64,000 nt of DNA from Asaia bogorensis (GCA_945889625.1 CAMDCE010000008.1:1-64000), one strand, 5' to 3'; positions 16,457 to 25,111 are shown, counted from the first letter of the stretch. The notes: a model not told the origin generated them from the letters alone. Program-made: numbers and translations.

Positions 16457-18292
16457 ATGCGGGTTCTCGGCATCTCGGCCTTCTATCACGACAGCGCTGC
16501 TGCTCTGATCGAGGATGGCGAGCTGGTGGGTGCCGCGCAGGAAGAGCGTTTCACCCGCAAGAAGCACGATTCGGGCTTTCCCGAGAAAGCCGTTCAGTTC
16601 TGCCTCGATCGTGCCGGCATCAAGCTCGCTGACGTCGACTACGTCGCCTTCTATGACAAGCCGTTCCTGAAGTTCGAGCGCCTGCTCGAGACCTACCTCG
16701 CTTACGCACCGCGCGGCTTCACGTCGTTCCGCATGGCCATGCCGCTGTGGCTGAAGGAGAAGCTGTTCCAGAAGATGCTGCTGCGCGACGAGATGAAGAA
16801 GTGGCAGCCCGACTTCGACTGGCAGAAGCGCCTGCTGTTCGGCGAGCATCACCAGAGCCATGCCGCCTCCGCCTTCTTCCCGTCGCCCTACCAAGAGGCC
16901 GCCATCCTGTGCATGGACGGCGTCGGCGAGTGGGCGACCACGTCGTTGGGCTGGGGCCAGGGCAACAAGCTCGAAATGCTGCGCGAGATCCACTTTCCGC
17001 ACTCGATCGGCCTGCTCTACTCGGCCTTCACCTACTACACCGGCTTCAAGGTCAACTCGGGTGAATACAAGGTCATGGGGCTGGCGCCCTACGGCGAGCC
17101 GAAGTTCAAGGACCTGATCCTCGACAAGATCGTCGACCTCAAGCAAGACGGCACCTTCCGCCTCGACCAGTCGTATTTCGACTACTGCACCGGTCTGCGC
17201 ATGACGAACGACAAGTTCGGCGCGCTGTTCGGCGGCAAGGCGCGCAAGCCCGAGGAACTGCTGACCCAGCACCACATGGATCTGGCGGCATCGATCCAGG
17301 CCGTCACCGAGGAGATCGTGCTGAGACTCGGCCGGTCGGTGAAGAAGGAGACCGGCGCCAGGAACATCTGTCTCGCCGGCGGCGTGGCGCTGAACTGCGT
17401 GGCCAACGGCAAGCTGCTGCGCGAGAACGTCTTCGACAATATCTGGGTGCAGCCGGCGGCCGGCGACGCCGGCGGCGCGGTAGGTGCGGCGTACGCCGCC
17501 TATCACGGCTTCATGGGCCAGCCGCGCAAGCTCAACGGCCACATGGACGGCATGGCCGGTTCCTACCTCGGCCCGGAATACAGCGACGACGAGATCGCCC
17601 AACGCCTCACCGCGGCCGGCGCCAAGCTCACCCGCCTCGACCATGCCCAGATGATCGACCAGACGGCGCAGGCTCTCGCCGATTCCAAGGCGGTGGGCTG
17701 GATGCAGGGCCGCATGGAGTTCGGCCCGCGCTCGCTGGGCGCCCGCTCTATCCTGGGCGACGCCCGTTCGCCCTCGATGCAGAAGACGCTGAACCTCAAG
17801 GTCAAGTACCGCGAGTCGTTCCGGCCGTTCGCGCCGGCCGTGTTGCGCGAAGACGTCGGCCAGTATTTCGACATCAAGAGCGACAGCCCCTACATGCTGA
17901 TGGTGGCGCCGGTGGTCGAGGATCGCCGTCGCGCCATGACAGCGGAGGAAGAAGCGCTGTTCGGCATCGACAAGCTGAACGTGCCGCGCTCCGACATTCC
18001 TGCGGTCACCCACGTCGACTATTCGGCTCGCGTGCAGACCGTGCACAAGGAAACCAACCCGGACTTCCACGCGCTGATCGAGGCGTTCAAGGCCAAGACC
18101 GGCTGCTCGGTGCTGGTGAACACCTCGTTCAATGTGCGCGGCGAGCCGATCGTGTGCACGCCGGAAGACGCCTGGCGCTGCTTCATGGGCAGCGAGATCG
18201 AGGTGCTGGTGGCCGGCAACTGCCTGCTGCGCAAGGAAGACCAGGATCCCGCGCTGAAGCTCGACTACAAGAACGCCTTCGAGCTCGACTAG
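16457..18292 (+). CDS. NodU/CmcH/SxtI-family O-carbamoyltransferase
   Basis: 611 residues, full length for the family. The N-terminal ASKHA/Kae1-like domain starts MRVLGISAFYHDSAAALIED and contains GEHHQSHAASAFF and LAGGVALNCVANGKLL, which hold the metal and carbamoyl-adenylate site. The C-terminal domain has GRMEFGPRSLGARSILGD and VNTSFNVRGEPIVCTPEDA. The enzyme moves a carbamoyl group from carbamoyl phosphate, via carbamoyl-AMP, to a hydroxyl. The acceptor is unknown; no Nod, antibiotic or saxitoxin genes are near. It follows the DUF5989 gene by 18 bp. Confidence 0.93.
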   Translation: MRVLGISAFYHDSAAALIEDGELVGAAQEERFTRKKHDSGFPEKAVQFCLDRAGIKLADVDYVAFYDKPFLKFERLLETYLAYAPRGFTSFRMAMPLWLKEKLFQKMLLRDEMKKWQPDFDWQKRLLFGEHHQSHAASAFFPSPYQEAAILCMDGVGEWATTSLGWGQGNKLEMLREIHFPHSIGLLYSAFTYYTGFKVNSGEYKVMGLAPYGEPKFKDLILDKIVDLKQDGTFRLDQSYFDYCTGLRMTNDKFGALFGGKARKPEELLTQHHMDLAASIQAVTEEIVLRLGRSVKKETGARNICLAGGVALNCVANGKLLRENVFDNIWVQPAAGDAGGAVGAAYAAYHGFMGQPRKLNGHMDGMAGSYLGPEYSDDEIAQRLTAAGAKLTRLDHAQMIDQTAQALADSKAVGWMQGRMEFGPRSLGARSILGDARSPSMQKTLNLKVKYRESFRPFAPAVLREDVGQYFDIKSDSPYMLMVAPVVEDRRRAMTAEEEALFGIDKLNVPRSDIPAVTHVDYSARVQTVHKETNPDFHALIEAFKAKTGCSVLVNTSFNVRGEPIVCTPEDAWRCFMGSEIEVLVAGNCLLRKEDQDPALKLDYKNAFELD

Positions 18293-18299
18293 CTCATTT

Positions 18300-18420
18300 G
18301 TCGTCCTGAGCGTAGCGAAGGACCTCGCAGAATGACCGGACACGGACCGTGACCACCGAGTATGTGATGGGCGTGAGATCCTTCTACACGCATTCACATG
18401 CGTGCTATTCGCTCGGGATG
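18300..18420. repeat. REP-like inverted repeat, copy A
   Basis: The left arm CGTCCTGAGCGTAGCGAAGG (18303 on) and a right arm with GAGATCCTTC and TTCGCTCGGGATGAC face each other. The same family, less diverged, is at 31515-31603. It sits between the carbamoyltransferase and quinone-reductase genes. Confidence 0.65.
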
Positions 18421-18443
18421 ACGGAGTAGTGCGCGCCCCCACG

Positions 18444-19427
18444 ATGCGGGCTGTCGTTTGCGATCGCCTGGGCGATCCATCCGTCCTCGAGGTCCAAGAG
18501 TGGCCGATTCCCGAGCCAGGTCCGGCCGATGTCCTCATCAAGGTCGGCGCCGCCTCGGTCAATTTTCCCGACGTGCTGATGCTGAGCGCGGGCTACCAGC
18601 ACAAGCCTGAGCTGCCCTTCATTCCGGGCATGGAAGGGGCCGGCACCGTCGAGAAGGTCGGCGCCGAGGTGAAGAGCTGGCGGGCTGGAGACAAGGTGAT
18701 CTTCGGCGTGCGGCCCGGGGCGATGGCGGAATATGTGCGCGTGGCGGCGAGCGGTAGCCTGATGCGCCTGCCCGAGGCCTGGTCCTTCGCCGAAGGCTCG
18801 GCATTCCGTGTCGGCGCGACAACCGCCTTCCATTCGCTGGTCCATCGCGCCCGGCTCAAGCCAGGCGAGGTGCTGCTGGTGCATGGTGCGTCAGGCGGCG
18901 TCGGCATGGCCGCCGTCCAGCTCGGCAGGCATCTCGGCGCCCGGGTGATCGCCACCGGCGGCGACGATGCGCGCCTGGCCGTGGTGAAGGCCAATGGCGC
19001 AGACGACGTTGTGAACTATCGCACGTCCGACTTCGTTGCCGTGGTGAAGGAGCTGACCGGCGGCAAGGGCGTCGACGTGGTCTACGATCCGGTCGGCGGC
19101 GAGGTCCTGGAAAAATCCGTACGCGCGGCGGCCTATGGCGCGCGGTTGCTGGTGGTCGGCTTCACCTCGGGTGGACCGAGCAAGATCATGTCCAATCACG
19201 TGCTGATCAAGGGACTGACCATCCTGGGCGTGCGCGCCGGCGAAACGGTGCGGCGCCAATCGCCCGAGCTTGCCCGGGACTACGCCGACGAGCTGCCAAG
19301 GCTTGCGGCATCAGGCGTGATGCGGCCGCACATCTCGCATCGTTTCCCGATGGAGCGTGCCGCCGAGGCGTTTCAGTTGCTGCTCGATCGCAAGGTGGTC
19401 GGCAAGGCCGTGATCGTCATGTCATGA
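18444..19427 (+). CDS. Quinone oxidoreductase-like MDR-family protein (NADPH)
   Basis: 327 residues from ATG at 18444, where family similarity begins (MRAVVCDRLGDPSVLEV); the start has no strong ribosome site, and an in-frame GTG lies 15 bases upstream. It lacks zinc-ligand cysteines. The cofactor motif is VHGASGGVGMAAVQL (about 146-160) and the GVDVVYDPVGG pocket motif is present. Zinc-free MDR proteins of this type reduce quinones or enones with NADPH. Confidence 0.88.
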   Translation: MRAVVCDRLGDPSVLEVQEWPIPEPGPADVLIKVGAASVNFPDVLMLSAGYQHKPELPFIPGMEGAGTVEKVGAEVKSWRAGDKVIFGVRPGAMAEYVRVAASGSLMRLPEAWSFAEGSAFRVGATTAFHSLVHRARLKPGEVLLVHGASGGVGMAAVQLGRHLGARVIATGGDDARLAVVKANGADDVVNYRTSDFVAVVKELTGGKGVDVVYDPVGGEVLEKSVRAAAYGARLLVVGFTSGGPSKIMSNHVLIKGLTILGVRAGETVRRQSPELARDYADELPRLAASGVMRPHISHRFPMERAAEAFQLLLDRKVVGKAVIVMS

Positions 19428-19433
19428 CAAGAG

Positions 19434-19570
19434 CTAGAGCATATTTCGTCCGGCCTAGGCGCGTAAAACGCGCCGCGGGCGCGTAAACGCACCGCAATCA
19501 GCCGGACGGAATATGCCGTCAAAGGAAATGCTTCGTACAACGCGTTTCCACCTGACCGGAAGCCGCGCTA
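19434..19570. repeat. ~140-bp palindromic repeat, copy 1 of 3
   Basis: It begins CTAGAGCATATTTCGTCCGG and contains the inverted pair GTCCGGC / GCCGGAC around a GCGCG-rich centre, then GAAATGCTTCGTACAACGCG and a GACCGGAAGCC tail. Related copies are at 50711-50856 and (reverse) 60287-60384. Its right end supplies the TAG stop (19570-19568, minus strand) of the OmpA-like gene. Confidence 0.85.
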
Positions 19571-20002
19571 ACGGAAGACGATCGTCACGCGACGATCCTT
19601 CTCGGAGGCGTCGCTGCCGCCCAGGCTCATATTGCCGAACGCCTCGGGATTGGACGCGATAATGACGTCCTTCGCCGGATAGCCCGCCCGGATCAGTTCC
19701 GCCGCCACCGCCTGCGAGCGCGCCAGTGCCAGTTTGGCGTTCATCGCCTTGTCGCCGAGCTTGTCGGTCTGGCCAACGATGCAGACCTTGGTGGCTTGGC
19801 GCGCCTTGGCCGCCGCCGCCGCTTCCGCAATGACGGGCTTGGCCTCCGGCTTCAGCGCCGCGCTGCCGAGATCGAACAGCACCCAGGGCGTCTTGGACGC
19901 CGCGGCCGACCCGGCGGTCGGGCAAGTCGCGACGGTCTGGCCGAAAGCGGGGAGGGCGGCGAGCAACGCGCCGGCCGCGACGAGAGCACCGAACTTGTTC
20001 AT
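19568..20002 (-). CDS. OmpA-family C-terminal domain protein, secreted
   Basis: 144 residues: signal peptide (residues 1-21, cleavage near AFGQ), then a single OmpA/MotB-like domain. The pattern WVLFDLGSAALKPEA, then IVGQTDKLGD and ALARSQAVAAELIRAGYP resembles the peptidoglycan-binding domain, though the final N-R-R motif is KDRRVTIVF. Two cysteines (TCPT, KVCIV) could form a disulfide. Its stop codon lies in the end of a 140-bp repeat. It overlaps the upstream isomerase gene by 4 bp (ATGA), so they are co-translated. Confidence 0.85.
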   Translation of the reverse strand: MNKFGALVAAGALLAALPAFGQTVATCPTAGSAAASKTPWVLFDLGSAALKPEAKPVIAEAAAAAKARQATKVCIVGQTDKLGDKAMNAKLALARSQAVAAELIRAGYPAKDVIIASNPEAFGNMSLGGSDASEKDRRVTIVFR

Positions 20003-20595
20003 TTGAGATCTCCTTTCAGGGCCATCTCGACGAACGGCAGGCGATCATTGCCGAAGAACATCAGGTCGTCGACGAAGCTGGTCGGGGCGCCGAACACGCC
20101 GCGCGCGACCGCTTCATCCGTCGTGGCCTTTAGCCGGTCCTTAACGTCCTGGTCCTGGAGGCGGTTCCCGAATTTCTGCGGATCGAGGCCGGCGGCGGCG
20201 AGCACGGCGGCCACCTCCTTTATGTCGTTGAGGTTGCGGCCATCGACCCACATCGCCTTGAACAGGGCGGGATGGTAGTGCTCGAAGCTGCCGTCGATTT
20301 GCGCCGCCGCCGCGCCGCGCATCAGGGTGAGCGTGTTGATGGGAAAGAACGGATTGCGCTGGAACGGCACGCCGTAGTGGCGAGCCCACATCGGCATGTC
20401 GAAGCCGCTCCACTTGGATTTCAGCGGCTGCTCGGCCGGCGAGCTGTTGCCGGTCGACTTGAAAACGCCACCCAGCAGCATCGGCTTGCGCACCAGCCTC
20501 GCATCGGCGCGCTGGGCAACGGCCTCGACCTGGGTGTCGGCCAGGTAGCTGTAGGGGCTGCCGTAATCGAAGTAGAATTCCAGTGTGCGGGCCAT
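19999..20595 (-). CDS. 2-hydroxychromene-2-carboxylate isomerase (DsbA-family)
   Basis: 198 residues. FYFDYGSPYSYLA at residues 7-19 is the glutathione-binding start of the kappa-GST/HCCA isomerase family, with Ser in place of a redox Cys. GVFGAPTSFVDDLMFFGNDRLPFVE is the characteristic C-terminal motif. The reference enzyme (NahD) acts in naphthalene degradation, but relatives are common outside that pathway. Genes nearby (SDR, Rieske oxygenase, LigB-like dioxygenase) are consistent with aromatic catabolism. Confidence 0.88.
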   Translation of the reverse strand: MARTLEFYFDYGSPYSYLADTQVEAVAQRADARLVRKPMLLGGVFKSTGNSSPAEQPLKSKWSGFDMPMWARHYGVPFQRNPFFPINTLTLMRGAAAAQIDGSFEHYHPALFKAMWVDGRNLNDIKEVAAVLAAAGLDPQKFGNRLQDQDVKDRLKATTDEAVARGVFGAPTSFVDDLMFFGNDRLPFVEMALKGDLK

Positions 20596-20667
20596 GTGCT
20601 CCTCCTTGCTTGTCGTAAGCCTGCGCTGCTTCTAGCTTTGAGCCAAGAAAGATTTGGGAAGGAACGC

Positions 20668-21423
20668 ATGGCTCGGGTTGCAGACAAGGTCGTGCTGGTG
20701 ACGGGCGCGGGCTCCGGCATCGGCCGCGCCACGGCGAAGCTACTCGCCACCGAGGGCGCCACGGTGATCGTAACCGACATCAACCGGCCGGGCGGCCTCG
20801 AGACGGTGCAGCAGATCGGCGGCAAGTCGCGCTTCGAGGAGCATGACACCGCCAAGGAAGCGGACTGGAAGCGCATCATCGACGAGGTCATGGCGCGCGA
20901 GGGCAAGTTGGATGGGCTCGTCAACAATGCCGGCATCGCCGGTCCTTATCCATCGACCTTCGAGAGCGAGACGCTGGAGCAGTGGCGGCGCATGCTGTCG
21001 ATCAACGTCGAAGGCGTCTTCCTCGGCTGCAAGTACGGCGTGCCGGCGCTGCGCCAGTCGGGCGGCGGCTCGATCGTCAACACCTCGTCGCTGGCGGCTT
21101 TCCTCGGCACGCCGGCGCTGTCGGCCTACGGCGCCAGCAAGGGGGCGGTGCGGCAGTTCACCAAGACGGTGGCCATCGACTGCGCGCGCAAGGGCTACAA
21201 GGTGCGCTGCAATTCGGTCCATCCCGGCATCATCATGACGCCGATGGGCCAGGGCATCCTGCCTACCGACAAGGCCCGGGAACGGGCGCTCAGGACCATC
21301 CCGATCGGCGAATTTGGCGCGCCTGAGGACATCGCCTATGGCATCCTCTACCTGATATCCGACGAATCGCGCTTCGTCACCGGCACCGAGCTGGTGATCG
21401 ACGGCGGAATGAACGCGATCTAG
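20668..21423 (+). CDS. SDR-family oxidoreductase (glucose 1-dehydrogenase-like)
   Basis: 251 residues from ATG at 20668, with GGAAGGA five bases upstream. TGAGSGIG at 12-19, VNNAGIAG, the Ser of VNTSSLA, and YGASK give the full SDR triad. The tail FVTGTELVIDGGMNAI is that of classical NAD-dependent SDRs such as cyclohexanol or hydroxysteroid dehydrogenases. It precedes a Rieske oxygenase but is separated from it by a hairpin. Confidence 0.9.
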   Translation: MARVADKVVLVTGAGSGIGRATAKLLATEGATVIVTDINRPGGLETVQQIGGKSRFEEHDTAKEADWKRIIDEVMAREGKLDGLVNNAGIAGPYPSTFESETLEQWRRMLSINVEGVFLGCKYGVPALRQSGGGSIVNTSSLAAFLGTPALSAYGASKGAVRQFTKTVAIDCARKGYKVRCNSVHPGIIMTPMGQGILPTDKARERALRTIPIGEFGAPEDIAYGILYLISDESRFVTGTELVIDGGMNAI

Positions 21424-21456
21424 CCACCCTACGCTGCTTGGCAGCTTCGGGTGGCT
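21422..21456 (+). terminator. Branched hairpin over the SDR stop codon
   Basis: AGCCACCC (21422-21429) pairs with GGGTGGCT (21449-21456). Inside, GCTGC-ttg-GCAGC forms a second stem. The stop TAG overlaps the first arm. No T-tract follows, so termination is probable but not certain. Confidence 0.5.
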
Positions 21457-21526
21457 TGAGTTTGACGATTGACGTATGTCCCCCGAAGCTCCGCAGGAGC
21501 GAAGGGGGATAGGGAGCGAGACGACC

Positions 21527-22678
21527 ATGCAGCACGCCGACCAGGTGGCCTATCTCGAGCGCATGCTCGACATGGTGCGCACCAACACCCGCGACGACGG
21601 GCCGGGGCTCAGCCACACCGCGGTCGAAGGCTATTTCGACCCCGCGCAATATCAGCGCGAGGTGGCGGTGCTGTTCCGCAAGCATCCGGTCGTGGTCGGC
21701 CACTCGGGCCAGCTGCGCAAGCCCGGCGACTTCGTGGTGCACAACGAGACCGGCCAGCCGATCCTGATCGTTCGCGGCACCGATGGTGTGCTGCGCGCCT
21801 TCCTCAACGTCTGCCGTCATCGCAGCGCCTCCGTCGAACCCAAACCCTGCGGCTCGAACAAGCGCGCCTTCGTCTGCCCCTATCACGGCTGGAGCTACGA
21901 CCTCACCGGCCGGCTGGTCGGCATCACCGACGGCACGGCGTTCGGCCCTGTCGACAAGAGCAAGCACGGCCTGCGCCGTCTCAAGGTCGCCGAGAAGTAC
22001 GGGCTGATCTGGGTCGTGCCGACGGCCCTGGAAGACAACGAAGATGCGGCACTCGACATCGACGGCCACCTCGGCCCGATAAAGACCGACCTGCAGGCCT
22101 GGACCATGGAGGGCTGGGAACGGCACAGCTTCGAGCCGATTCGCAAGAACATGAACTGGAAGATGGTGATCGACACCTTCCTCGAGCTCTATCACTTCCG
22201 CTACCTGCACCCGGGCACGGTGTTCCCGCTGTTCCTCGACAACATCGCGACCTACGAGCAGATGGGCCGGCATATCAGGATCTCTGCCGCCAAGCGCTCG
22301 CTCATCGAGCTCGAGGGCCAGCCGAAGAAGGATTGGCGCATCCTCGACCATGCCATCGTGCTCTATTCGGTCTTCCCAAACACGGTGCTGGCCTACACCC
22401 AGGATCACTGCGGCGTGTTCACCAGCTACCCGATCGCGCCCGAGGAATCGGTGCTGCACTTCTCGGTGCTGGTCAGCCCCGAGGAGAAGGCCAAGAAGCC
22501 GGAGAGCTACTGGGAGGCCAACCGCGACCTGTTCGGGTCAGCGCTCGTCGAAGACCTGGGAATCGGCGAGACCATCCAGCGCAACTGCCACACCGGCGCC
22601 AACCGGCGCCAGACCTTCGGCAAGTTCGAGAAGGCGCTCGGCTGGTATCATGATGAGATAGACAAGGCGATCGCGTAG
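21527..22678 (+). CDS. Rieske aromatic-ring-hydroxylating oxygenase, large subunit
   Basis: 383 residues from ATG at 21527, preceded by AGGGAG. The Rieske [2Fe-2S] ligands are C96-x-H98 and C117-x2-H120 (NVCRHRS, FVCPYHGWSYD). The mononuclear iron site is in DTFLELYHFRYLHPG, with two histidines and the bridging-type Asp/Glu. Such proteins hydroxylate or demethylate aromatic or related substrates with electrons from a reductase. No small subunit or reductase is adjacent, so it relies on an unlinked one. The last codons and stop lie inside a perfect 20-bp hairpin. Confidence 0.92.
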   Translation: MQHADQVAYLERMLDMVRTNTRDDGPGLSHTAVEGYFDPAQYQREVAVLFRKHPVVVGHSGQLRKPGDFVVHNETGQPILIVRGTDGVLRAFLNVCRHRSASVEPKPCGSNKRAFVCPYHGWSYDLTGRLVGITDGTAFGPVDKSKHGLRRLKVAEKYGLIWVVPTALEDNEDAALDIDGHLGPIKTDLQAWTMEGWERHSFEPIRKNMNWKMVIDTFLELYHFRYLHPGTVFPLFLDNIATYEQMGRHIRISAAKRSLIELEGQPKKDWRILDHAIVLYSVFPNTVLAYTQDHCGVFTSYPIAPEESVLHFSVLVSPEEKAKKPESYWEANRDLFGSALVEDLGIGETIQRNCHTGANRRQTFGKFEKALGWYHDEIDKAIA

Positions 22679-22697
22679 CGATCGCCTTGTCTATCTC
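22655..22697. repeat. Perfect 20-bp hairpin with GTA loop at the Rieske gene stop
   Basis: 22655-22674 is the exact reverse complement of 22678-22697, with loop GTA (22675-22677). The stop TAG occupies 22676-22678. There is no T-tract. Confidence 0.9.
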
Positions 22698-22729
22698 CGG
22701 CGGCGTGTAGCGCTGCAGGGAGCTATGCG

Positions 22730-22752
22730 TTTTGCCGACGTAGTCGGCAAAA
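22730..22752. repeat. Perfect 10-bp hairpin with GTA loop
   Basis: TTTTGCCGAC, GTA, GTCGGCAAAA. It lies midway between two longer GTA-centred hairpins in the 221-bp gap between converging genes. Confidence 0.85.
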
Positions 22753-22871
22753 GCGCTGAGCGACCGAAGCGCGGGCGCCGCACAGCACAGAAAGAATCGA
22801 GGCGCTGCAGCAGGGTGCGCAATTTGAACCGCGCGGGCTCTCGCGCTTGATTACAAGCGCTGCTGCCCGCC

Positions 22872-22914
22872 GTGACGATAAAGTAGGCGCTGTAAGCGCC
22901 TACTTTATCGTCAC
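22872..22914. repeat. Perfect 20-bp hairpin with GTA loop at the end of the secreted-protein gene
   Basis: 22872-22891 is the exact reverse complement of 22895-22914, with loop GTA (22892-22894). It contains the last four sense codons and the TAG stop (22902-22900, minus strand) of the gene to the right. A 7-bp hairpin, GCGCTTG-atta-CAAGCGC, lies just before it at 22843-22860. Confidence 0.9.
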
Positions 22915-23412
22915 CTGGTGCGTCAGCTTTTCGCCATCGGTGATGGTGACCGAGGCAAAACCCAGGAGCTTTAGGAGATCGAAGAAGGTCGCGTCCTCGG
23001 CGACCGTGCGCTCCTGGAAGAACGGCGACAGGCGCGCCATGGTCGTCATGTTGGCCAGCACGCCGCGAATGCGATAGATTGAGCTCATCTCGCCGGGCTG
23101 CATGCCCACGATGATCAGCTTGTCGCCCTTCTCACCCTTGGCGAATACGGCATAGGGCACGCGATAGGCCGACTGCAGCGTGCCCATGGCCACCACGGTG
23201 ACGAACTGGATGCGCTGCGTCCGCGTCGTGCCGGCGATCGTCTGCATGCTTGAGGTGAAGGTCTCGATCGAGCTCGGCTTGGGATAATAATAGCCGATGT
23301 AGCGGTCCTCGGTGGCCGGCGCCGCGGCAGTGGGCTTGGCGGTCTGCGCCGACGCCGATGCGGCAGCGACCAGCAGGGCGATTGCCACAGAGGCTGCAAA
23401 TTTCTTCATCAT
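22900..23412 (-). CDS. Secreted protein of unknown function
   Basis: 170 residues from ATGATG at 23412, with GGGAGCGGAAG upstream. It has a signal peptide (residues 4-23, cleavage at ASAQT). The mature part contains RYIGYYYPKPSSIETFTSS, then a beta-rich stretch (RIQFVTVVAMGTLQSAYRVP) and no cysteine. I recognise no domain. It lies 26 bp downstream of an SDR gene in the same direction. Confidence 0.75.
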   Translation of the reverse strand: MMKKFAASVAIALLVAAASASAQTAKPTAAAPATEDRYIGYYYPKPSSIETFTSSMQTIAGTTRTQRIQFVTVVAMGTLQSAYRVPYAVFAKGEKGDKLIIVGMQPGEMSSIYRIRGVLANMTTMARLSPFFQERTVAEDATFFDLLKLLGFASVTITDGEKLTHQVTIK

Positions 23413-23438
23413 CTTCCGCTCCCGAGCTTTCTTGAGGA

Positions 23439-24212
23439 CTAGAACAACGTATAGCCGCCATCGATGACGAAGTCGCGCCCCGTCGTGTAGCCGGTGGCGC
23501 CGCTTGCCAGATAAACCGCGATCGGCCCGAAGTCGGCGCCGACGCCCCAGCGCCGTTCGGGGATGCGCGGCATGACGTTGCCGGCGAACCTTTCGTTGCC
23601 GAAGGCATTGGCGGTCATTTCGGTCTCGATCCAGCCCGGCAGGATCGAGTTGGCGGTGATCTTGTAGCGCGCAAGCTCGACCGCCAGCGCCCGCACCATG
23701 GCGGTGACGCCGCCCTTGCTCGCGCCATAGTGGCTGGAGCGGGCCGCCCCCTCGATCGCCGCGGTGCTGGCCATGGCCACCAGCGAGCCGCCCTTTCCGC
23801 GCTCGACCATGTGCTTGGCGGCGGCACGGAAGGTGAAGAACACGCCGTCGAGATTGACCCGCATCACGCGCCGCCATTCCTCGTAGTCCATCTCCAGGAT
23901 CGAGCCCTTGCCGCGGCCCGAGACGCCCGAGTTGGCGACGCAATTGTCGAGGTGGCCCATCACCTTGAGCGTCTCGGCGAAGCCCGCCTGGACCTGGGAC
24001 TCCTCGCCGACATCGACGATCTGGGCGTGGACCTTGCGGCCGTGGCGCCTGAGCCTGTCTGCGGCGGCGGCGTTCTTGGCCGGATTGGTGCCCCAGATGC
24101 AGACGTCGGCGCCCGCTTCGGCCATCGCATCGGCCATGCCGAAGCCGATGCCGCCATTGCCGCCGGTGACCAGCGACACCTTGCCCGTCAGATCGAAGCC
24201 CTTGTAGGCCAT
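23439..24212 (-). CDS. SDR-family oxidoreductase (3-oxoacyl-ACP reductase-like)
   Basis: 257 residues from ATG at 24212, with GGGAGAG six bases upstream. TGGNGGIG at 15-22, a variant ANSGVSG in place of NNAG, the Ser of AMASTAA, and YGASK form the active site. TTGRDFVIDGGYTLF is the normal C-terminus. The substrate is unknown. Confidence 0.9.
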   Translation of the reverse strand: MAYKGFDLTGKVSLVTGGNGGIGFGMADAMAEAGADVCIWGTNPAKNAAAADRLRRHGRKVHAQIVDVGEESQVQAGFAETLKVMGHLDNCVANSGVSGRGKGSILEMDYEEWRRVMRVNLDGVFFTFRAAAKHMVERGKGGSLVAMASTAAIEGAARSSHYGASKGGVTAMVRALAVELARYKITANSILPGWIETEMTANAFGNERFAGNVMPRIPERRWGVGADFGPIAVYLASGATGYTTGRDFVIDGGYTLF

Positions 24213-24230
24213 TGAGCGCTCTCCCAAACG

Positions 24231-24260
24231 AAACCGGGCGGGATCAAACCCCGCCCGGTT
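24231..24260 (-). terminator. Terminator hairpin of the pirin gene
   Basis: An 11-bp perfect stem, AACCGGGCGGG with CCCGCCCGGTT (24232-24242 and 24250-24260). On the minus strand it is followed by TCGTTTGG, a weak T-run. It lies between pirin and the next gene downstream. Confidence 0.7.
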
Positions 24261-24283
24261 GGAAGCGTCAATGAAAGCCCGCG

Positions 24284-25000
24284 TCAGTCGAGCTTGTCGG
24301 TTTCGACCAGCACAATCTCGGCATCTTCGCTGGCCTTGAGCGTGATCTCGGCCTCGTCGACCACGGCCACGCCGTCGCGGGCATTGGCCGTCACCGGCTG
24401 TCCGTCGGCGCCCACGACCTCGATCCTGCCCTTGGCCGGCACGAGATAGGCAGGCTTGCCGTCGAGCTTCTGGCGAATCGTTTGTCCCGCCTTCAAGGTG
24501 CCGGCAAACAACGCACCGTCGGCATGGAGCGGGATGGCGCCGTCATGGCCGCGGCCCGACGCCAGAGGCACGAGCCTGCCGTCGCGCGCCTCGGCCGGAA
24601 AATCGACCGTCTCCCAGCGCGCCGGCACGCCCTGCTTGTTGGGCAGGATCCAGATCTGGAACAGCTCGGTCTCCGCGCTCTCCTTGTTGTATTCGGCGTG
24701 CTGGATGCCGTTGCCGGCACTCATCACCTGGATCTGGCCCGCCTCGGTGCGGCCCTGGTTGCCGAGGTGATCCTGATGGGTGATCGCGCCTTTGATGACA
24801 TAGGTCACGATTTCCATGTCGCGGTGGGGATGCGGCGGGAAGCCCGAGTCAGGTGCGATGCGGTCGTTGTTCCAGACGCGCAGCGCACCCCAGTGCACGC
24901 GGTCATTGTTGCGGTAGTCGGCAAAGCTGAAATGGAAATTGGCCTTGAGCCAGCCGTGGTCCGACTTGCCCAGCTTCTCGAAAGGTCTGCGTTCGATCAT
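24284..25000 (-). CDS. Pirin-family protein (YhaK/quercetinase-like)
   Basis: 238 residues, the usual bicupin length. GFPPHPHRDMEIVTYVIKG contains the metal-ligand histidines, with H-x-E further on in GNGIQHAEYN. The C-terminal cupin lacks obvious ligands. Family members show quercetin 2,3-dioxygenase activity or act as redox-sensitive regulators. Another ring-cleavage-type gene lies 112 bp upstream. Confidence 0.9.
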   Translation of the reverse strand: MIERRPFEKLGKSDHGWLKANFHFSFADYRNNDRVHWGALRVWNNDRIAPDSGFPPHPHRDMEIVTYVIKGAITHQDHLGNQGRTEAGQIQVMSAGNGIQHAEYNKESAETELFQIWILPNKQGVPARWETVDFPAEARDGRLVPLASGRGHDGAIPLHADGALFAGTLKAGQTIRQKLDGKPAYLVPAKGRIEVVGADGQPVTANARDGVAVVDEAEITLKASEDAEIVLVETDKLD

Positions 25001-25111
25001 GGTGTTACCTCTTGAACCCCCAAATGGCGCTGTTCAAGCCGGGATCAAGTTTCTGATTGGTAACGGCCGGGCCGGCCGCGGTCCGCCGCCGATCGACGCA
25101 CCGCCTCGGCC

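Noticed and set aside
15835..18292. Saxitoxin or nodulation biosynthesis cluster
   Set aside because: Only the carbamoyltransferase and its two membrane companions match; no polyketide, amidinotransferase or Nod genes lie in the window.
16148..18562. 804-codon minus-strand frame over the carbamoyltransferase
   Set aside because: The plus strand encodes a complete carbamoyltransferase; the other frame has no recognisable motif.
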